A stretch of 64,000 nt of DNA, taken from positions 868,001 through 932,000 of the forward strand of contig NZ_PNJG02000001.1 in the NCBI RefSeq assembly GCF_003226895.2, written 5' to 3'. The notes below the pieces were generated by a model that worked only from the letters and a program-made list of their open reading frames with translations, did not search any database and was not told the DNA's origin. Made by a program: the position numbers and the translations under genes. Within the stretch, counting starts at the first letter, position 1, and each line of letters begins with the position of its first letter. The stretch comes from Kocuria tytonis (GTDB taxonomy: Bacteria; Actinomycetota; Actinomycetes; Actinomycetales; Micrococcaceae). Shown here piece by piece: positions 1-8,039 of the stretch.

Positions 1-47
1 GCGTCCTGACCCGAGCCCGGCACCCCCGGCGGAACGGTGGGGGCCGG

Positions 48-91
48 GACGGGACGCGCCCCGCACCCGAGGGTGCGGGGCGCGTCCCGTC
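48..91. terminator. Strong hairpin terminator
   Basis: Two 21-nt arms (48-68 and 71-91) pair perfectly around a GA turn. The hairpin lies just past the stop of the minus-strand stress-domain gene and is its likely terminator. There is no U-tract, as is common in high-GC actinobacteria. Confidence 0.6.
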
Positions 92-104
92 CGCGCATCA
101 CGCG

Positions 105-1046
105 CTACCGGCGGTCCTGCGGTGACGTGGGATCCACCGGGGCGCTGCCGCCCTCGGCCGGGTTCCCGCCCTGTGGGCCGGTGGCGTCACCGGGCCGGGT
201 CCACGGTGCGGGACGCTGCTGCGCCTCGGGCTCCACACGGATGCCGTACTGCGGCCTCCCGTCCGGCAGGTCCGGGAACTTGGCCGAGCGGTTGGCGTCC
301 TGCTCCCCCGCAGGCTCGACCGGCTGCCCGGAGGCGGCAGGCGCGGATCCCGCGGTGCTCCCGCCCTGGCCGGGCCGCTCCTCCGGCCGGGGTGCGGGAC
401 CCCGAGAGGTGTTCTGGGGTGCCCCGTGCCCGGGCGCGCCCCGGCCGCCGTGCGGAGCACCCCACTGACCACCCTGGTGCGGTGCGCCCGGGCCGGGGCG
501 CCCAGCGGCAGCGCCGAAGCCCTGACCGGGGCCCTGCGGCTGCTGCCCCCCGGAGCGCCCGCCGGGCATCCCGGCGAGGACCTGCCGGGCCTGGCCCGCG
601 ACCTCCGGTGCGGCCAGGACCTCGTAGCTGCCGGCCACGATGCGGCTGGTGGAGGTGAAGTCCCGCTTGCCGCGGGACAGCGCGTAGGTGATGGTGGCCA
701 GGAGCATCCAGAACGCACCGCCGAGCACCATGGTCAGCAGCAGCGAGGACGCCATGTTCGCCCCGCCCAGCATGGACATGAGCAGCCCGAAGAACGCGCC
801 GAACACCACGCCGTTGAGCGCGCCCTGCAGGGCCACCCGGGGGTAGGACAGCCGCCCGGTGACCTGCTCCACGGACTTCAGGTCGCTGCCGATGATCGAG
901 ACCATGGCCACGGGGAAGTGCTCGTCGGACATGTAGTCCACGGCCTCCTGGGCCTGGGCGTAGGTGCGGTACCGGCCCACCACCTCGCCCTTCGGCATCT
1001 CCGGGGCGATGGCCAGCTGTGCGGGGCTGCGATTCGAGTTGCTCAT
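105..1046 (-). CDS. General stress protein 17M-like domain membrane protein
   Basis: A 313-aa protein. Residues about 15-65 resemble the general-stress-protein 17M/YflT-type domain (GRYRTYAQAQEAVDYM, then MVSIIGSDLKSVE). Two adjacent membrane segments follow at about 70-120. The last ~170 residues are low-complexity Pro/Gly/Gln and probably disordered. Two ATGs lie close together, at 1055 and 1046; I chose 1046 because the family similarity begins shortly after it. It is divergent from the MgtE_N/CBS gene across 308 bp. A role in envelope stress is only inferred from the domain name, and the molecular function is unknown. Confidence 0.75.
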   Translation of the reverse strand: MSNSNRSPAQLAIAPEMPKGEVVGRYRTYAQAQEAVDYMSDEHFPVAMVSIIGSDLKSVEQVTGRLSYPRVALQGALNGVVFGAFFGLLMSMLGGANMASSLLLTMVLGGAFWMLLATITYALSRGKRDFTSTSRIVAGSYEVLAAPEVAGQARQVLAGMPGGRSGGQQPQGPGQGFGAAAGRPGPGAPHQGGQWGAPHGGRGAPGHGAPQNTSRGPAPRPEERPGQGGSTAGSAPAASGQPVEPAGEQDANRSAKFPDLPDGRPQYGIRVEPEAQQRPAPWTRPGDATGPQGGNPAEGGSAPVDPTSPQDRR

Positions 1047-1354
1047 GCGTCCCATTGTCCTGCACCCGCGTGCGAACCGGCCGGAAAATCCCTGGGCATC
1101 GCAGCGGGTGAACACCCCGGGGTGCCGTGTAACGCCCCGTGTCCCCGCTCCCGGCTCAACCGCGCAACCTCCCCCGGCTCGCCCGCGACCCCTCCGACGG
1201 GAACGGCACGGGCCGCCCGCACCGCCGCAGGCGCGACTCCCGGCGGGGTACGGCGCCCGTCCCGCGGTAGGCGCGCCTGCCGCGGGACGGGGTGCCCGCC
1301 CCGTGGCCGGCGCCCCGAATGTCCCCATCCCCGCCGGATCACTAGGCTGGGCGG
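1047..1354. promoter_or_regulatory. Divergent intergenic region with leaderless promoter for the CBS gene
   Basis: 308 bp without a coding region. The clearest signal is TAGGCT at 1343-1348, exactly 6 nt before the GTG at 1355. This fits a -10 box giving a leaderless transcript. No clear -35 or operator was seen, and the minus-strand promoter was not located. Confidence 0.45.
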
Positions 1355-2653
1355 GTGAGCACAAACCCTTCCAAGATCTTCGTCGCCCGGCTGATCGGGC
1401 TGGACGTCTTCGACCCCCTGGGCGACCGCCTGGGGCGGCTGCGCGACGTCGTCGTGCTGCTGCGCCCGGGCGCCCGTCCGTCCGTGATGAACCGCCCGCT
1501 CGTGGTGGGTCTGGTGGTGGAGGTGCTGGGCAAGAAGCGCGTGTTCGTGCCCATGACCCGCGTGACGAGCATCGACGCGGACCAGATCATCTCCACGGGA
1601 CTCGTGAACCTGCGCCGCTTCGAGCAGCGCGGCGCCGAGACCCTCGCCGTGGGCGAGCTCTTCGACCGCACCGTGGTGCTGCTGGACGGCTCCGGGACGG
1701 CGACCATCGAGGACGTCGCCATGGAGAAGTCCAACAACCGCGGTGACTGGGTGGTCTCGCAGCTGTTCGTGCGCCGTTCGGAGGCCACGGGCGGGCTGAT
1801 CCGGCGTCGGAACCAGACGCTGATCGTGGATTGGGAGGACACGGACGACCCTTCGAACGCGGGCCACCAGCCGGCCACCCAGTGGATCTCCCAGCACGAG
1901 GAGGACCAGGCCGCGGACCTCGCGGACGAGCTGCGGGACATGCCGGACAAGCGCAAGCTGGAGATCGCCGGGGAGCTGCAGGACGAGCGCCTCGCGGACG
2001 TGCTCGAGGAGCTGCCGGAGGAGGACCAGGTGTTCATCCTCACTCACCTGGACAACGAGCGCGCCGTGACCCTGCTGGAGGAGATGGACCCGGACGACGC
2101 CACGGACCTGCTCAACGAGCTCCCGGAGGCGGAGGCCGAGCGGCTCATCACCATGATGGAGCCCGAGGACGCCGAGGACGTGCGGCGCCTGCGCGAGTAC
2201 GAGGAGGGCACGGCCGGTTCGCTCATGACGCCGGTGCCGATCGTGCTGTCCCCCGAGGCCACGGTGGCCGAGGCGCTGGCGCACATCCGTCAGGAGGAGA
2301 TCATCCCCGCCGCGGCCTCCGCCGTGCTGGTGTGCCGCCCGCCGCTGGAGACGCCCACGGGCAAGTACCTGGGGTTCGTCCACACGCAGCGGCTGCTGCG
2401 CTATCCCCCGCCCGAGGCGATCGGCAACCTGATCGACCGCTCCATCGAGCCGGTCTCGGACCAGGCGTCCCTGGCCGACGTCGCCCGCGAGCTGGCCACG
2501 TACGACCTCACGATCCTGCCGGTCGTCAACGACCAGGACAGGCTCGTGGGCGCGGTCACCATCGACGACGTCCTGGACGCCCTGCTGCCCGACGACTGGC
2601 GCACGTACGACGACGGGACCCCGGTCCGGAAGGTGGGCAAACGGTATGAGTAG
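1355..2653 (+). CDS. MgtE N-terminal / CBS-domain protein (no transporter domain)
   Basis: A 432-aa cytosolic protein. An N-terminal beta-rich part (about 5-150, PRC-barrel-like by eye) is followed by the MgtE_N helical superhelix (about 180-290, repeated D/E-L-P-E-E-D patterns such as LEELPEEDQ). A CBS pair occupies about 290-420 (GSLMTPVPIVL... and DLTILPVVNDQDRLVGAVTIDDV). The membrane domain of true MgtE Mg2+ channels is absent, so this is probably a Mg2+ or nucleotide sensor or adaptor rather than a transporter. The GTG start is preceded by TAGGCT. It overlaps the DUF1003 gene by 8 bp and so is co-transcribed with it and mrp. Confidence 0.85.
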   Translation: MSTNPSKIFVARLIGLDVFDPLGDRLGRLRDVVVLLRPGARPSVMNRPLVVGLVVEVLGKKRVFVPMTRVTSIDADQIISTGLVNLRRFEQRGAETLAVGELFDRTVVLLDGSGTATIEDVAMEKSNNRGDWVVSQLFVRRSEATGGLIRRRNQTLIVDWEDTDDPSNAGHQPATQWISQHEEDQAADLADELRDMPDKRKLEIAGELQDERLADVLEELPEEDQVFILTHLDNERAVTLLEEMDPDDATDLLNELPEAEAERLITMMEPEDAEDVRRLREYEEGTAGSLMTPVPIVLSPEATVAEALAHIRQEEIIPAAASAVLVCRPPLETPTGKYLGFVHTQRLLRYPPPEAIGNLIDRSIEPVSDQASLADVARELATYDLTILPVVNDQDRLVGAVTIDDVLDALLPDDWRTYDDGTPVRKVGKRYE

Positions 2654-3431
2654 CTCCCGGCAGAACGCGACCTCGCAGTACTCCCCCGGTCCCCTGGACC
2701 AGCCGAGGGAGAAGCGCCCCGGCTACCTCGCCCGCTTCCGCCCCAACCCGGACTCCTTCGGGCAGTTCACCGAGGCCATCGCCCGCTGGATGGGCACACC
2801 CCAGTTCCTGCTGTGGATGACCGTGTTCGTGACCATCTGGCTGGGCTGGAACACCATGGCCCCCGAGGAGGTCCAGTTCGACCCCCGGTCCCTGAACTTC
2901 ACGCTGCTCACGCTCATGCTGTCCCTGCAGGCCTCCTACGCCGCGCCCCTGCTGCTGCTGGCGCAGAACAGGCAGGACGACCGCGACCGCGTGGTCGCGG
3001 AGGAGGACCGCAAGCGCGGTCAGCAGAACCTCGCGGACACCGAGTACCTCACCCGTGAGATCGCGTCCCTGCGCATCGCCATCCGGGAGGTGGCCACGCG
3101 CGACTACGTCCGCTCCGAGCTGCGCAGCCTGCTCGAGGAGATCCTCGAGGCCCAGGACCAGCGCGCCGCGGCCGGGGACGCCGAGGCCGAGACCCGCCAG
3201 ACGGAGGGCCCCAGGCGCGGCTCCCAGGGGAAGAAGTCGGAGCGCGGCAAGCGCTCGGGCTCCCGCCGTGACGCGGACCCGGGAGCCGGTGCGGCGACGT
3301 CGCCCGCGGGCTCCCACGCGGCGGCGCGGGACGGGAGCGGGCGCGGCACGGCCACCCCGCCCCCCGGCGGACGTCCGGACCCCGGGGGGAACCCGGCCCG
3401 TGACGCGCGGACCCGGGAGCGGCGGCCGTGA
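2646..3431 (+). CDS. DUF1003 family membrane protein
   Basis: A 261-aa protein. The DUF1003 core lies at about 30-165, with two membrane segments (around FLLWMTVFVTIWLGWN and LLTLMLSLQASYAAPLLLLA) followed by the typical NRQDDRDR motif and a charged helix. The last ~80 residues are Arg/Gly/Pro-rich and likely disordered, longer than the usual ~170-aa family. The function of DUF1003 is unknown. It overlaps both neighbours (ATG inside the upstream gene's end; GTGA overlap with mrp). This gene order (MgtE_N-CBS, DUF1003, mrp) recurs in actinobacteria as far as I recall. Confidence 0.88.
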   Translation: MSSSRQNATSQYSPGPLDQPREKRPGYLARFRPNPDSFGQFTEAIARWMGTPQFLLWMTVFVTIWLGWNTMAPEEVQFDPRSLNFTLLTLMLSLQASYAAPLLLLAQNRQDDRDRVVAEEDRKRGQQNLADTEYLTREIASLRIAIREVATRDYVRSELRSLLEEILEAQDQRAAAGDAEAETRQTEGPRRGSQGKKSERGKRSGSRRDADPGAGAATSPAGSHAAARDGSGRGTATPPPGGRPDPGGNPARDARTRERRP

Positions 3432-4630
3432 GCGGGCAGACGCCGGGCGCCGAGACCATCGACCCGCGGCTGCGCCGCGCGCTGGACGCCGTTATCGACC
3501 CCGAGCTGCGCCGGCCCGTGACCGAGCTGGGCATGATCCCCGCGGCCACCCTGGAGGACGGCACGGCCCGGGTCACCGTGCTGCTCACCGTGTCCGGGTG
3601 CCCGCTGCGGGGGACCATCGAGGCGGACCTGCGCAGCGCGCTGCTGGAGGTGCCCGAGGTCTCCGACGCCGTGGTGGACGTGGGGGTGATGACACCCGCC
3701 CAGCGCCAGGAGCTGCAGGAGCGGCTGGGCCACCACCGCAGCAACCCCTTCGCGGATCCGAGCACGCTGACGCGCGTGCACGCGATCACGAGCGGCAAGG
3801 GCGGCGTGGGCAAGTCCAGTGTGACCGTGAACCTCGCCGCGGCGCTGGCCGCCATGGGACGCACCGTGGGCATCGTGGACGCGGACGTGCACGGCTTCTC
3901 GGTGCCCGGTCTGCTGGGCATCACCCAGCCCCCCACGCGCGTGGGGGACATGATCCTGCCGCCCGTGGTGGAGGTCCCGGAGGGCGTGGACCGCATCCCC
4001 GAGGAGGGTGCGGCGGGTGCGGGGCACCGCTCCCACGGGGTGATCAAGGTGATCTCCATCGGGATGTTCGTGGATCCCGCCCAGCCCGTGGCGTGGCGCG
4101 GGCCCATGCTGCACCGCGCGGTGGAGCAGTTCCTCACCGACGTCCACTTCGGGGACCTGGACCACCTGCTGCTGGACCTGCCGCCCGGCACGGGGGACAT
4201 CGCCATCTCCGTGGGCCAGCTGCTGCCGCGTTCCGGCGTGGTGGTGGTCTCCACCCCGCAGCACGCGGCCGTCAGCGTGGCCCAGCGCTCCGGCACGCTC
4301 GCCGAGCAGACCGAGCAGCGGGTCACGGGCGTGGTGGAGAACATGTCCGCCATGGTCATGCCGGACGGCTCCCGCATGGAGGTCTTCGGCTCCGGCGGCG
4401 GTGAGACCATTGCGGCGTCCCTCACCGAGCGGCTCGGCTACGAGGTGCCGCTGCTCGGCAGCGTCCCGCTGGACGTCACCGTGCGGGAGGCCTCGGACCG
4501 CGGGACGCCCGCGGTGTGGGCGGACCCGGACTCGCCCGCCGCCGCGCAGCTGTGGCGGATCGCCCGCGCGCTGGACCGGCAGGGCCGCGGGCTGGCCGGG
4601 AGGAGCCTGGGGATCACGCCCCGCGGCTGA
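3428..4630 (+). CDS. mrp: Mrp/ApbC-family iron-sulfur carrier ATPase
   Basis: A 400-aa protein with an N-terminal MIP18/DUF59 domain (about 13-90) and a ParA/MinD-like ATPase domain. The deviant Walker A motif SGKGGVGKS is at 122-130. Later Mrp motifs include LLDLPPGTGDIAIS and VVSTPQHAA. Known homologues carry or assemble Fe-S clusters in the cytosol. The C-terminal CxxC that ligates the bridging cluster in E. coli Mrp is absent here (the ENMSAMVMPDG region has no Cys), as I recall for mycobacterial Mrp too. The GTG start overlaps the DUF1003 stop. It is convergent with tatB. Confidence 0.92.
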   Translation: MSGQTPGAETIDPRLRRALDAVIDPELRRPVTELGMIPAATLEDGTARVTVLLTVSGCPLRGTIEADLRSALLEVPEVSDAVVDVGVMTPAQRQELQERLGHHRSNPFADPSTLTRVHAITSGKGGVGKSSVTVNLAAALAAMGRTVGIVDADVHGFSVPGLLGITQPPTRVGDMILPPVVEVPEGVDRIPEEGAAGAGHRSHGVIKVISIGMFVDPAQPVAWRGPMLHRAVEQFLTDVHFGDLDHLLLDLPPGTGDIAISVGQLLPRSGVVVVSTPQHAAVSVAQRSGTLAEQTEQRVTGVVENMSAMVMPDGSRMEVFGSGGGETIAASLTERLGYEVPLLGSVPLDVTVREASDRGTPAVWADPDSPAAAQLWRIARALDRQGRGLAGRSLGITPRG

Positions 4631-4712
4631 CGGCGCTCGTGCGCGCCCGCGGGCCGTGCGGCGTCGTCCTGCCGTCGGACCGGTGCGATGCGGACCCGGT
4701 GGCCGACGCCGC

Positions 4713-5072
4713 TCAGGTGGCCTCGGTGTCGAACGGCGCCCGCTCGCCCCGGGCCAGCCGCCGCACCGTGGGCGCGGCCACCGAGGTGGCGGCGGTCGAG
4801 CCGTTCGCCCGGACCGGATCGTCCTCGAGCAGCGCCTCGCGCACGATCACGCGGGGGTCGTACTGCCGGGGGTCGAGCTTGCGCCAGTCCAGGTCCGTGA
4901 ACTCGGGGCCCAGGGTCTCCTTGAGGTCCGCCGTGGCACCGGTGGCGTAGTCGCGGATGGCCCGGACCATCTCCTTGAGCTTCTGCGCGTACTCGGGAAC
5001 GCGTTCGGGCCCGATGATCACCAGGGCCACGATGAGAATGATGATGGCTTCTCCGCCAGAAATCCCGAACAC
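4713..5072 (-). CDS. tatB: Sec-independent protein translocase subunit TatB
   Basis: A 119-aa protein with the TatA/B signature: an N-terminal membrane helix (about 5-22), a Gly-Pro hinge (VIIGPERVPEY), then an amphipathic helix (QKLKEMVRAIRDYA) and a variable acidic tail. MFGISGGE at the N-terminus is typical of TatB rather than TatA. TatB receives twin-arginine precursors with TatC at the membrane; tatA and tatC are not in this window. The GTG start has TAGGCT (minus strand, 5079-5084) six bases upstream, so the mRNA is probably leaderless. It sits between mrp and an O-methyltransferase, as in the mycobacterial sigE region. Confidence 0.92.
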   Translation of the reverse strand: MFGISGGEAIIILIVALVIIGPERVPEYAQKLKEMVRAIRDYATGATADLKETLGPEFTDLDWRKLDPRQYDPRVIVREALLEDDPVRANGSTAATSVAAPTVRRLARGERAPFDTEAT

Positions 5073-5116
5073 CCGCCGAGCCTATCAACGTCGGGGACCA
5101 CCCGGTCAGGGTGCTG

Positions 5117-5878
5117 CTACCCGAAGATCTTCCGCAGTCCGTCCGCCACGGTGGCTCCGAACCCCTCGTCCTGCTGCGTGGGCAGGCTCACCCGGGCCCG
5201 GTCCTCGGCCACGATGCCGCTCACCGTCCTGGCCATGGTGGCGGCAGGCGCGTCCGAGGTCACGGTGTACACCGCGTCCGGACGGGCCATCACGGCCCGC
5301 CACGGCTCGTGGCGGTCCACCCACAGGTGCGATCCGGAGATTACCGACTCGTGCATGCCCTCCGCACTGACGGGCAGACCGCTGACGCCGTCCAGGGGAT
5401 TGTCGGGGTTGATGTGGCCCCGCTGCTCCACGATCTCCACGGTGCCCCGTTCACCGTGCAGGGTCAGTGCCACGGCCGGCTGACCGCCGGTGCGCAGCTG
5501 CTGCACGTCCGCCACCGTGTACCCCTGCGCCGCGAGACCGGGCACGGCCCAGCCCTGGGCGCGCAGGCTGCGGATGTCCGCGTCCGAGGTGGTGTCCACC
5601 ATGCTCTGCGGACCCGCGGACCAGGTGGCGGCGGGCCGGGCGGCGGCCCGCTGCTCCTGCTGGGCGTGCCGTCCCACGTTCCACACGGCCGCGGTCAGCA
5701 CGGCCACGCACAGGCAGGTCGCGACCGCCGCCGCGAGGCCCACGGTGCGTCGGCCCGGTCGCCACGACCGACGCGCCGTGCGCCTCTCCACCCCTGCGGA
5801 CACCCGCTGCCCCTTCCCTCGACCGTCCCCTGTGCGCGGTCGCTCCCGCTCGTTCCCGGGACCGCGTTCGACGATCAT
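5117..5878 (-). CDS. Single-pass membrane protein at the sigE/rseA-type locus
   Basis: A 253-aa protein with a basic N-terminal ~45 residues, one membrane helix (about 47-66, VGLAAAVATCLCVAVLTAAV) and an exported C-terminal domain of ~180 residues. I do not recognise a catalytic motif. By position (beside tatB and the O-methyltransferase) and layout it resembles the membrane anti-sigma factors that accompany SigE. However, no H-x3-C-x2-C zinc anti-sigma motif is present and no sigma factor gene is adjacent. It may be a remnant or a diverged sensor of that system. The start is uncertain; ATG at 5878 is the longest option, and a GTG about 25 codons in would also leave the helix intact. Confidence 0.6.
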   Translation of the reverse strand: MIVERGPGNERERPRTGDGRGKGQRVSAGVERRTARRSWRPGRRTVGLAAAVATCLCVAVLTAAVWNVGRHAQQEQRAAARPAATWSAGPQSMVDTTSDADIRSLRAQGWAVPGLAAQGYTVADVQQLRTGGQPAVALTLHGERGTVEIVEQRGHINPDNPLDGVSGLPVSAEGMHESVISGSHLWVDRHEPWRAVMARPDAVYTVTSDAPAATMARTVSGIVAEDRARVSLPTQQDEGFGATVADGLRKIFG

Positions 5879-6099
5879 TGTGGGTCAGGAGTCTGACAGC
5901 GCTCTGGACACCCGCCGGGCGTGCGCCCCGGCCGTGGTGCGCAGCGCGGTAGGCTGGGCCTCCGAGGAGCGCGGTCCCGCACCGGGCTCACCATCCTGCG
6001 GCCGCGGGACCGCAACGGGTCCCGGCGGGCACGGGGACCCGGGGACTCCGGAACAGGCACGATCCCGGAACGCACAGCAGCGAAGGACACACCGCGTCC

Positions 6100-6732
6100 A
6101 TGACCACCGACAAGACCACGAGCTGGGCCTATTGCGAGGCCTACGCCACGGAGGACGAGACCGCCCTGCGCGCCCGCGAGCGCTCCCTCGCCCTGCGGCT
6201 GGACCCCGTGACGCCGGCCACCGCCGCGCTGCTGACCGTCCTGGCGTCCTCGGCGCGGCCTGCGACCGTGGTGGAAGTGGGCACCGGCGCGGGCGTCTCC
6301 GGGCTGGCCCTGCTGCGGGGCATGCCCGCGGACTCCGTGCTGACCACCATCGACACCGACATCCGCGCCCTGCGTGCCGCCCGGGACACCTTCCGGGAGG
6401 CGGGTTTCGAGACCAAGCGCACGCGCACCATCTCGGGCGCGGCCACCCTCGTGCTGCCGCGTCTCACGGAGAACGCGTACGACATGGTGTTCGTCGACGC
6501 CGATGTGGCGAACACGGCGGACTACGTGATCGAGGGCGCGCGACTGTTGCGCCGTGGTGGGATGCTCGTGGTCAACGACGCCCTGCACCGGGACCTGGTC
6601 CCCCTGCCCGCGCAGCGCCAGGAGGAGACCGTGATCATGCGCGAAGTGGTGCGCACGCTGCGGGACGAGCCCCGGCTCACCACCGCGGTGCTCCCCACGG
6701 GCACGGGCATGCTGCTCGCCGTGCGCCGATGA
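6100..6732 (+). CDS. SAM-dependent O-methyltransferase
   Basis: A 210-aa class I methyltransferase of the catechol/caffeoyl-CoA O-methyltransferase-like family (similar to mycobacterial Rv1220c, from memory). The SAM glycine motif VEVGTGAGV is at about 58-66, followed by TTIDTDIRAL and the metal/substrate-side motif VFVDADVANTADYV. The substrate is unknown. It starts a three-gene unit: its stop overlaps the first crcB start (ATGA). A TAGGCT box at 5951-5956 could drive a ~140-nt leader. Confidence 0.85.
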   Translation: MTTDKTTSWAYCEAYATEDETALRARERSLALRLDPVTPATAALLTVLASSARPATVVEVGTGAGVSGLALLRGMPADSVLTTIDTDIRALRAARDTFREAGFETKRTRTISGAATLVLPRLTENAYDMVFVDADVANTADYVIEGARLLRRGGMLVVNDALHRDLVPLPAQRQEETVIMREVVRTLRDEPRLTTAVLPTGTGMLLAVRR

Positions 6733-7193
6733 ACCGGGCGGTGGACCGGGGCCTGCCCGGGGACCTGCTCCTGGTGGCTCTCGGGGGTGCCGCGGGCAGC
6801 CTGCTGCGGTGGGCCGTGGCACACGTGCTCCCCGGCGCAGGTGTGTGGCACTGGCCCACGTTCGCCGTCAACGTCACGGGTGCCCTGCTGCTCGGCGTCC
6901 TGCTGGAGGCCCTGACCCGGCCCGGCACCGAGGGCCGGGCGGCCCACACCGCCCGCCTGCTCCTGGGCACCGGCGTGCTCGGTGGCTTCACCACGTACTC
7001 CACGTTCGCGGGTGAGCTGTGGGAGCAGGTCCGGGCCGGCGCCACGGGTGTCGCCCTCGGCTACGCCGGGCTCATGCTCGTCTCCGGTCTGCTCGCGGCC
7101 GCGGCGGGAGTGCTCGTGGGCTCCCGGCTGCGCCGCCGTGGTCCGGGCGCTCCCGAGGATCCGCGGCAGGGCACCCCGGGGCCCGCGCAGTGA
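6729..7193 (+). CDS. crcB: Fluoride channel CrcB/Fluc, subunit 1
   Basis: A 154-aa four-helix membrane protein. Fluc hallmarks are present: an N-terminal GGAAGSLLRW, the helix-2 asparagine motif NVTGALLLG, and the pore-lining GGFTTYSTF. Fluc exports toxic fluoride; two non-identical genes in tandem usually form a heterodimer. It starts 4 bp inside the methyltransferase gene and overlaps the second crcB by GTGA. The C-terminus carries an extra ~20-residue Arg/Pro-rich tail. I saw no convincing fluoride riboswitch upstream. Confidence 0.92.
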   Translation: MNRAVDRGLPGDLLLVALGGAAGSLLRWAVAHVLPGAGVWHWPTFAVNVTGALLLGVLLEALTRPGTEGRAAHTARLLLGTGVLGGFTTYSTFAGELWEQVRAGATGVALGYAGLMLVSGLLAAAAGVLVGSRLRRRGPGAPEDPRQGTPGPAQ

Positions 7194-7561
7194 TCGCCGC
7201 TCTCGCCGTGGCCCTGGGAGGTGCGGTGGGCGCCGCACTGCGCCTGCTCACGGACCGCGTCGTCAGCTCCCGTCAGGAGCGTCCCTTCCCCCTGGCCACG
7301 GTGCTCGTCAACGTCACGGGATCGTTCGTGCTGGGTCTGGTGAGCGGGCTGAGCCTGCTCCTGGGGCCCGTGTGGACCGTGGCCCTGGGAACGGGTCTGT
7401 GCGGCGGTTTCACCACGTTCTCCACCGCGATGGTCGACGCCGTGCGGCTCGCCCGCAATCGCCGGGCCGGTGCCGTCGTGGCCGCAGTCCTCGGCACGGT
7501 CCTGTGGAGCCTCCTGGCCGCGGCCGCGGGGACGACTCTCGGCGCCCACTGGGCGTCCTGA
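7190..7561 (+). CDS. crcB: Fluoride channel CrcB/Fluc, subunit 2
   Basis: A 123-aa partner of the preceding gene, with the same motifs: GGAVGAALRLL, NVTGSFVLG, GLCGGFTTFSTAM, and four hydrophobic helices. The GTG start overlaps the stop of the first copy, so translation is coupled. The two copies differ clearly in sequence, as expected for a dual-topology heterodimer. Transcription probably ends at the 19-bp palindrome at 7672-7709. Confidence 0.92.
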   Translation: MIAALAVALGGAVGAALRLLTDRVVSSRQERPFPLATVLVNVTGSFVLGLVSGLSLLLGPVWTVALGTGLCGGFTTFSTAMVDAVRLARNRRAGAVVAAVLGTVLWSLLAAAAGTTLGAHWAS

Positions 7562-7671
7562 CCCGTGTGATCCCCCAGGGGGCGCCGCGTGCCGGGGAGC
7601 ATGCCCGCGCCCTGTGCCCGGGACAACCCCCGCGCCATGACCCCGCGCCGGCTCTGCAACGGCCCTGCAAC

Positions 7672-7709
7672 GCGCGAGAGCCCCTCACCGCGGTGAGGGG
7701 CTCTCGCGC
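7672..7709. terminator. Bidirectional hairpin terminator
   Basis: A perfect 38-bp palindrome (arms 7672-7690 and 7691-7709, centre CCGCGG) lies between the convergent crcB pair and the DUF3117 gene. It can serve both strands. Confidence 0.6.
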
Positions 7710-7731
7710 CGTGGTGACCGGACCGGGGACG

Positions 7732-7899
7732 CTACTGGGTCACTCCGGCCAGGCACTCGCGCAGCTCGGAGGCCTCGTCCGCCTTGAGCTCGACCACCAG
7801 GCGTCCGCCGCCTTCCAGGGGGACCCGCATGATCAGGCTGCGTCCTTCTTTGGTGACCTCCATGGGTCCGTCACCCGTTCTCGGCTTCATGGCCGCCAT
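7732..7899 (-). CDS. DUF3117 small conserved actinobacterial protein
   Basis: A 55-aa protein beginning MAAMKPRTGDGPMEVTKEGR and containing MRVPLEGGGRLVVEL, an almost invariant signature of the DUF3117 family (one domain per protein, about 55 residues). The function is unknown and it is probably cytosolic. ATG at 7899 gives the full family length; a second in-frame ATG lies three codons later. It stands alone and ends before the palindromic terminator. Confidence 0.93.
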   Translation of the reverse strand: MAAMKPRTGDGPMEVTKEGRSLIMRVPLEGGGRLVVELKADEASELRECLAGVTQ

Positions 7900-8039
7900 T
7901 TATGAGCTCCTCTTCGTGGATGTCGACGCCCACCATCTTATCGAACGCGGACCCGTCGCCGTGACGCCGCCCACGGTGCCTCGTCCCGGCTCCCCCGCGC
8001 GCGGGCCCGCTCACGGCTGCCCGGGTCCCCCGGCGGGGG

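Noticed and set aside
1355-2653. MgtE magnesium transporter
   Set aside because: Only the MgtE_N and CBS parts are present; there are no membrane helices, so it cannot transport Mg2+ itself.
5957-6099. Fluoride riboswitch before the methyltransferase-crcB unit
   Set aside because: The leader is GC-rich and can fold, but I could not find the crcB-motif core. Nothing beyond context supports it.
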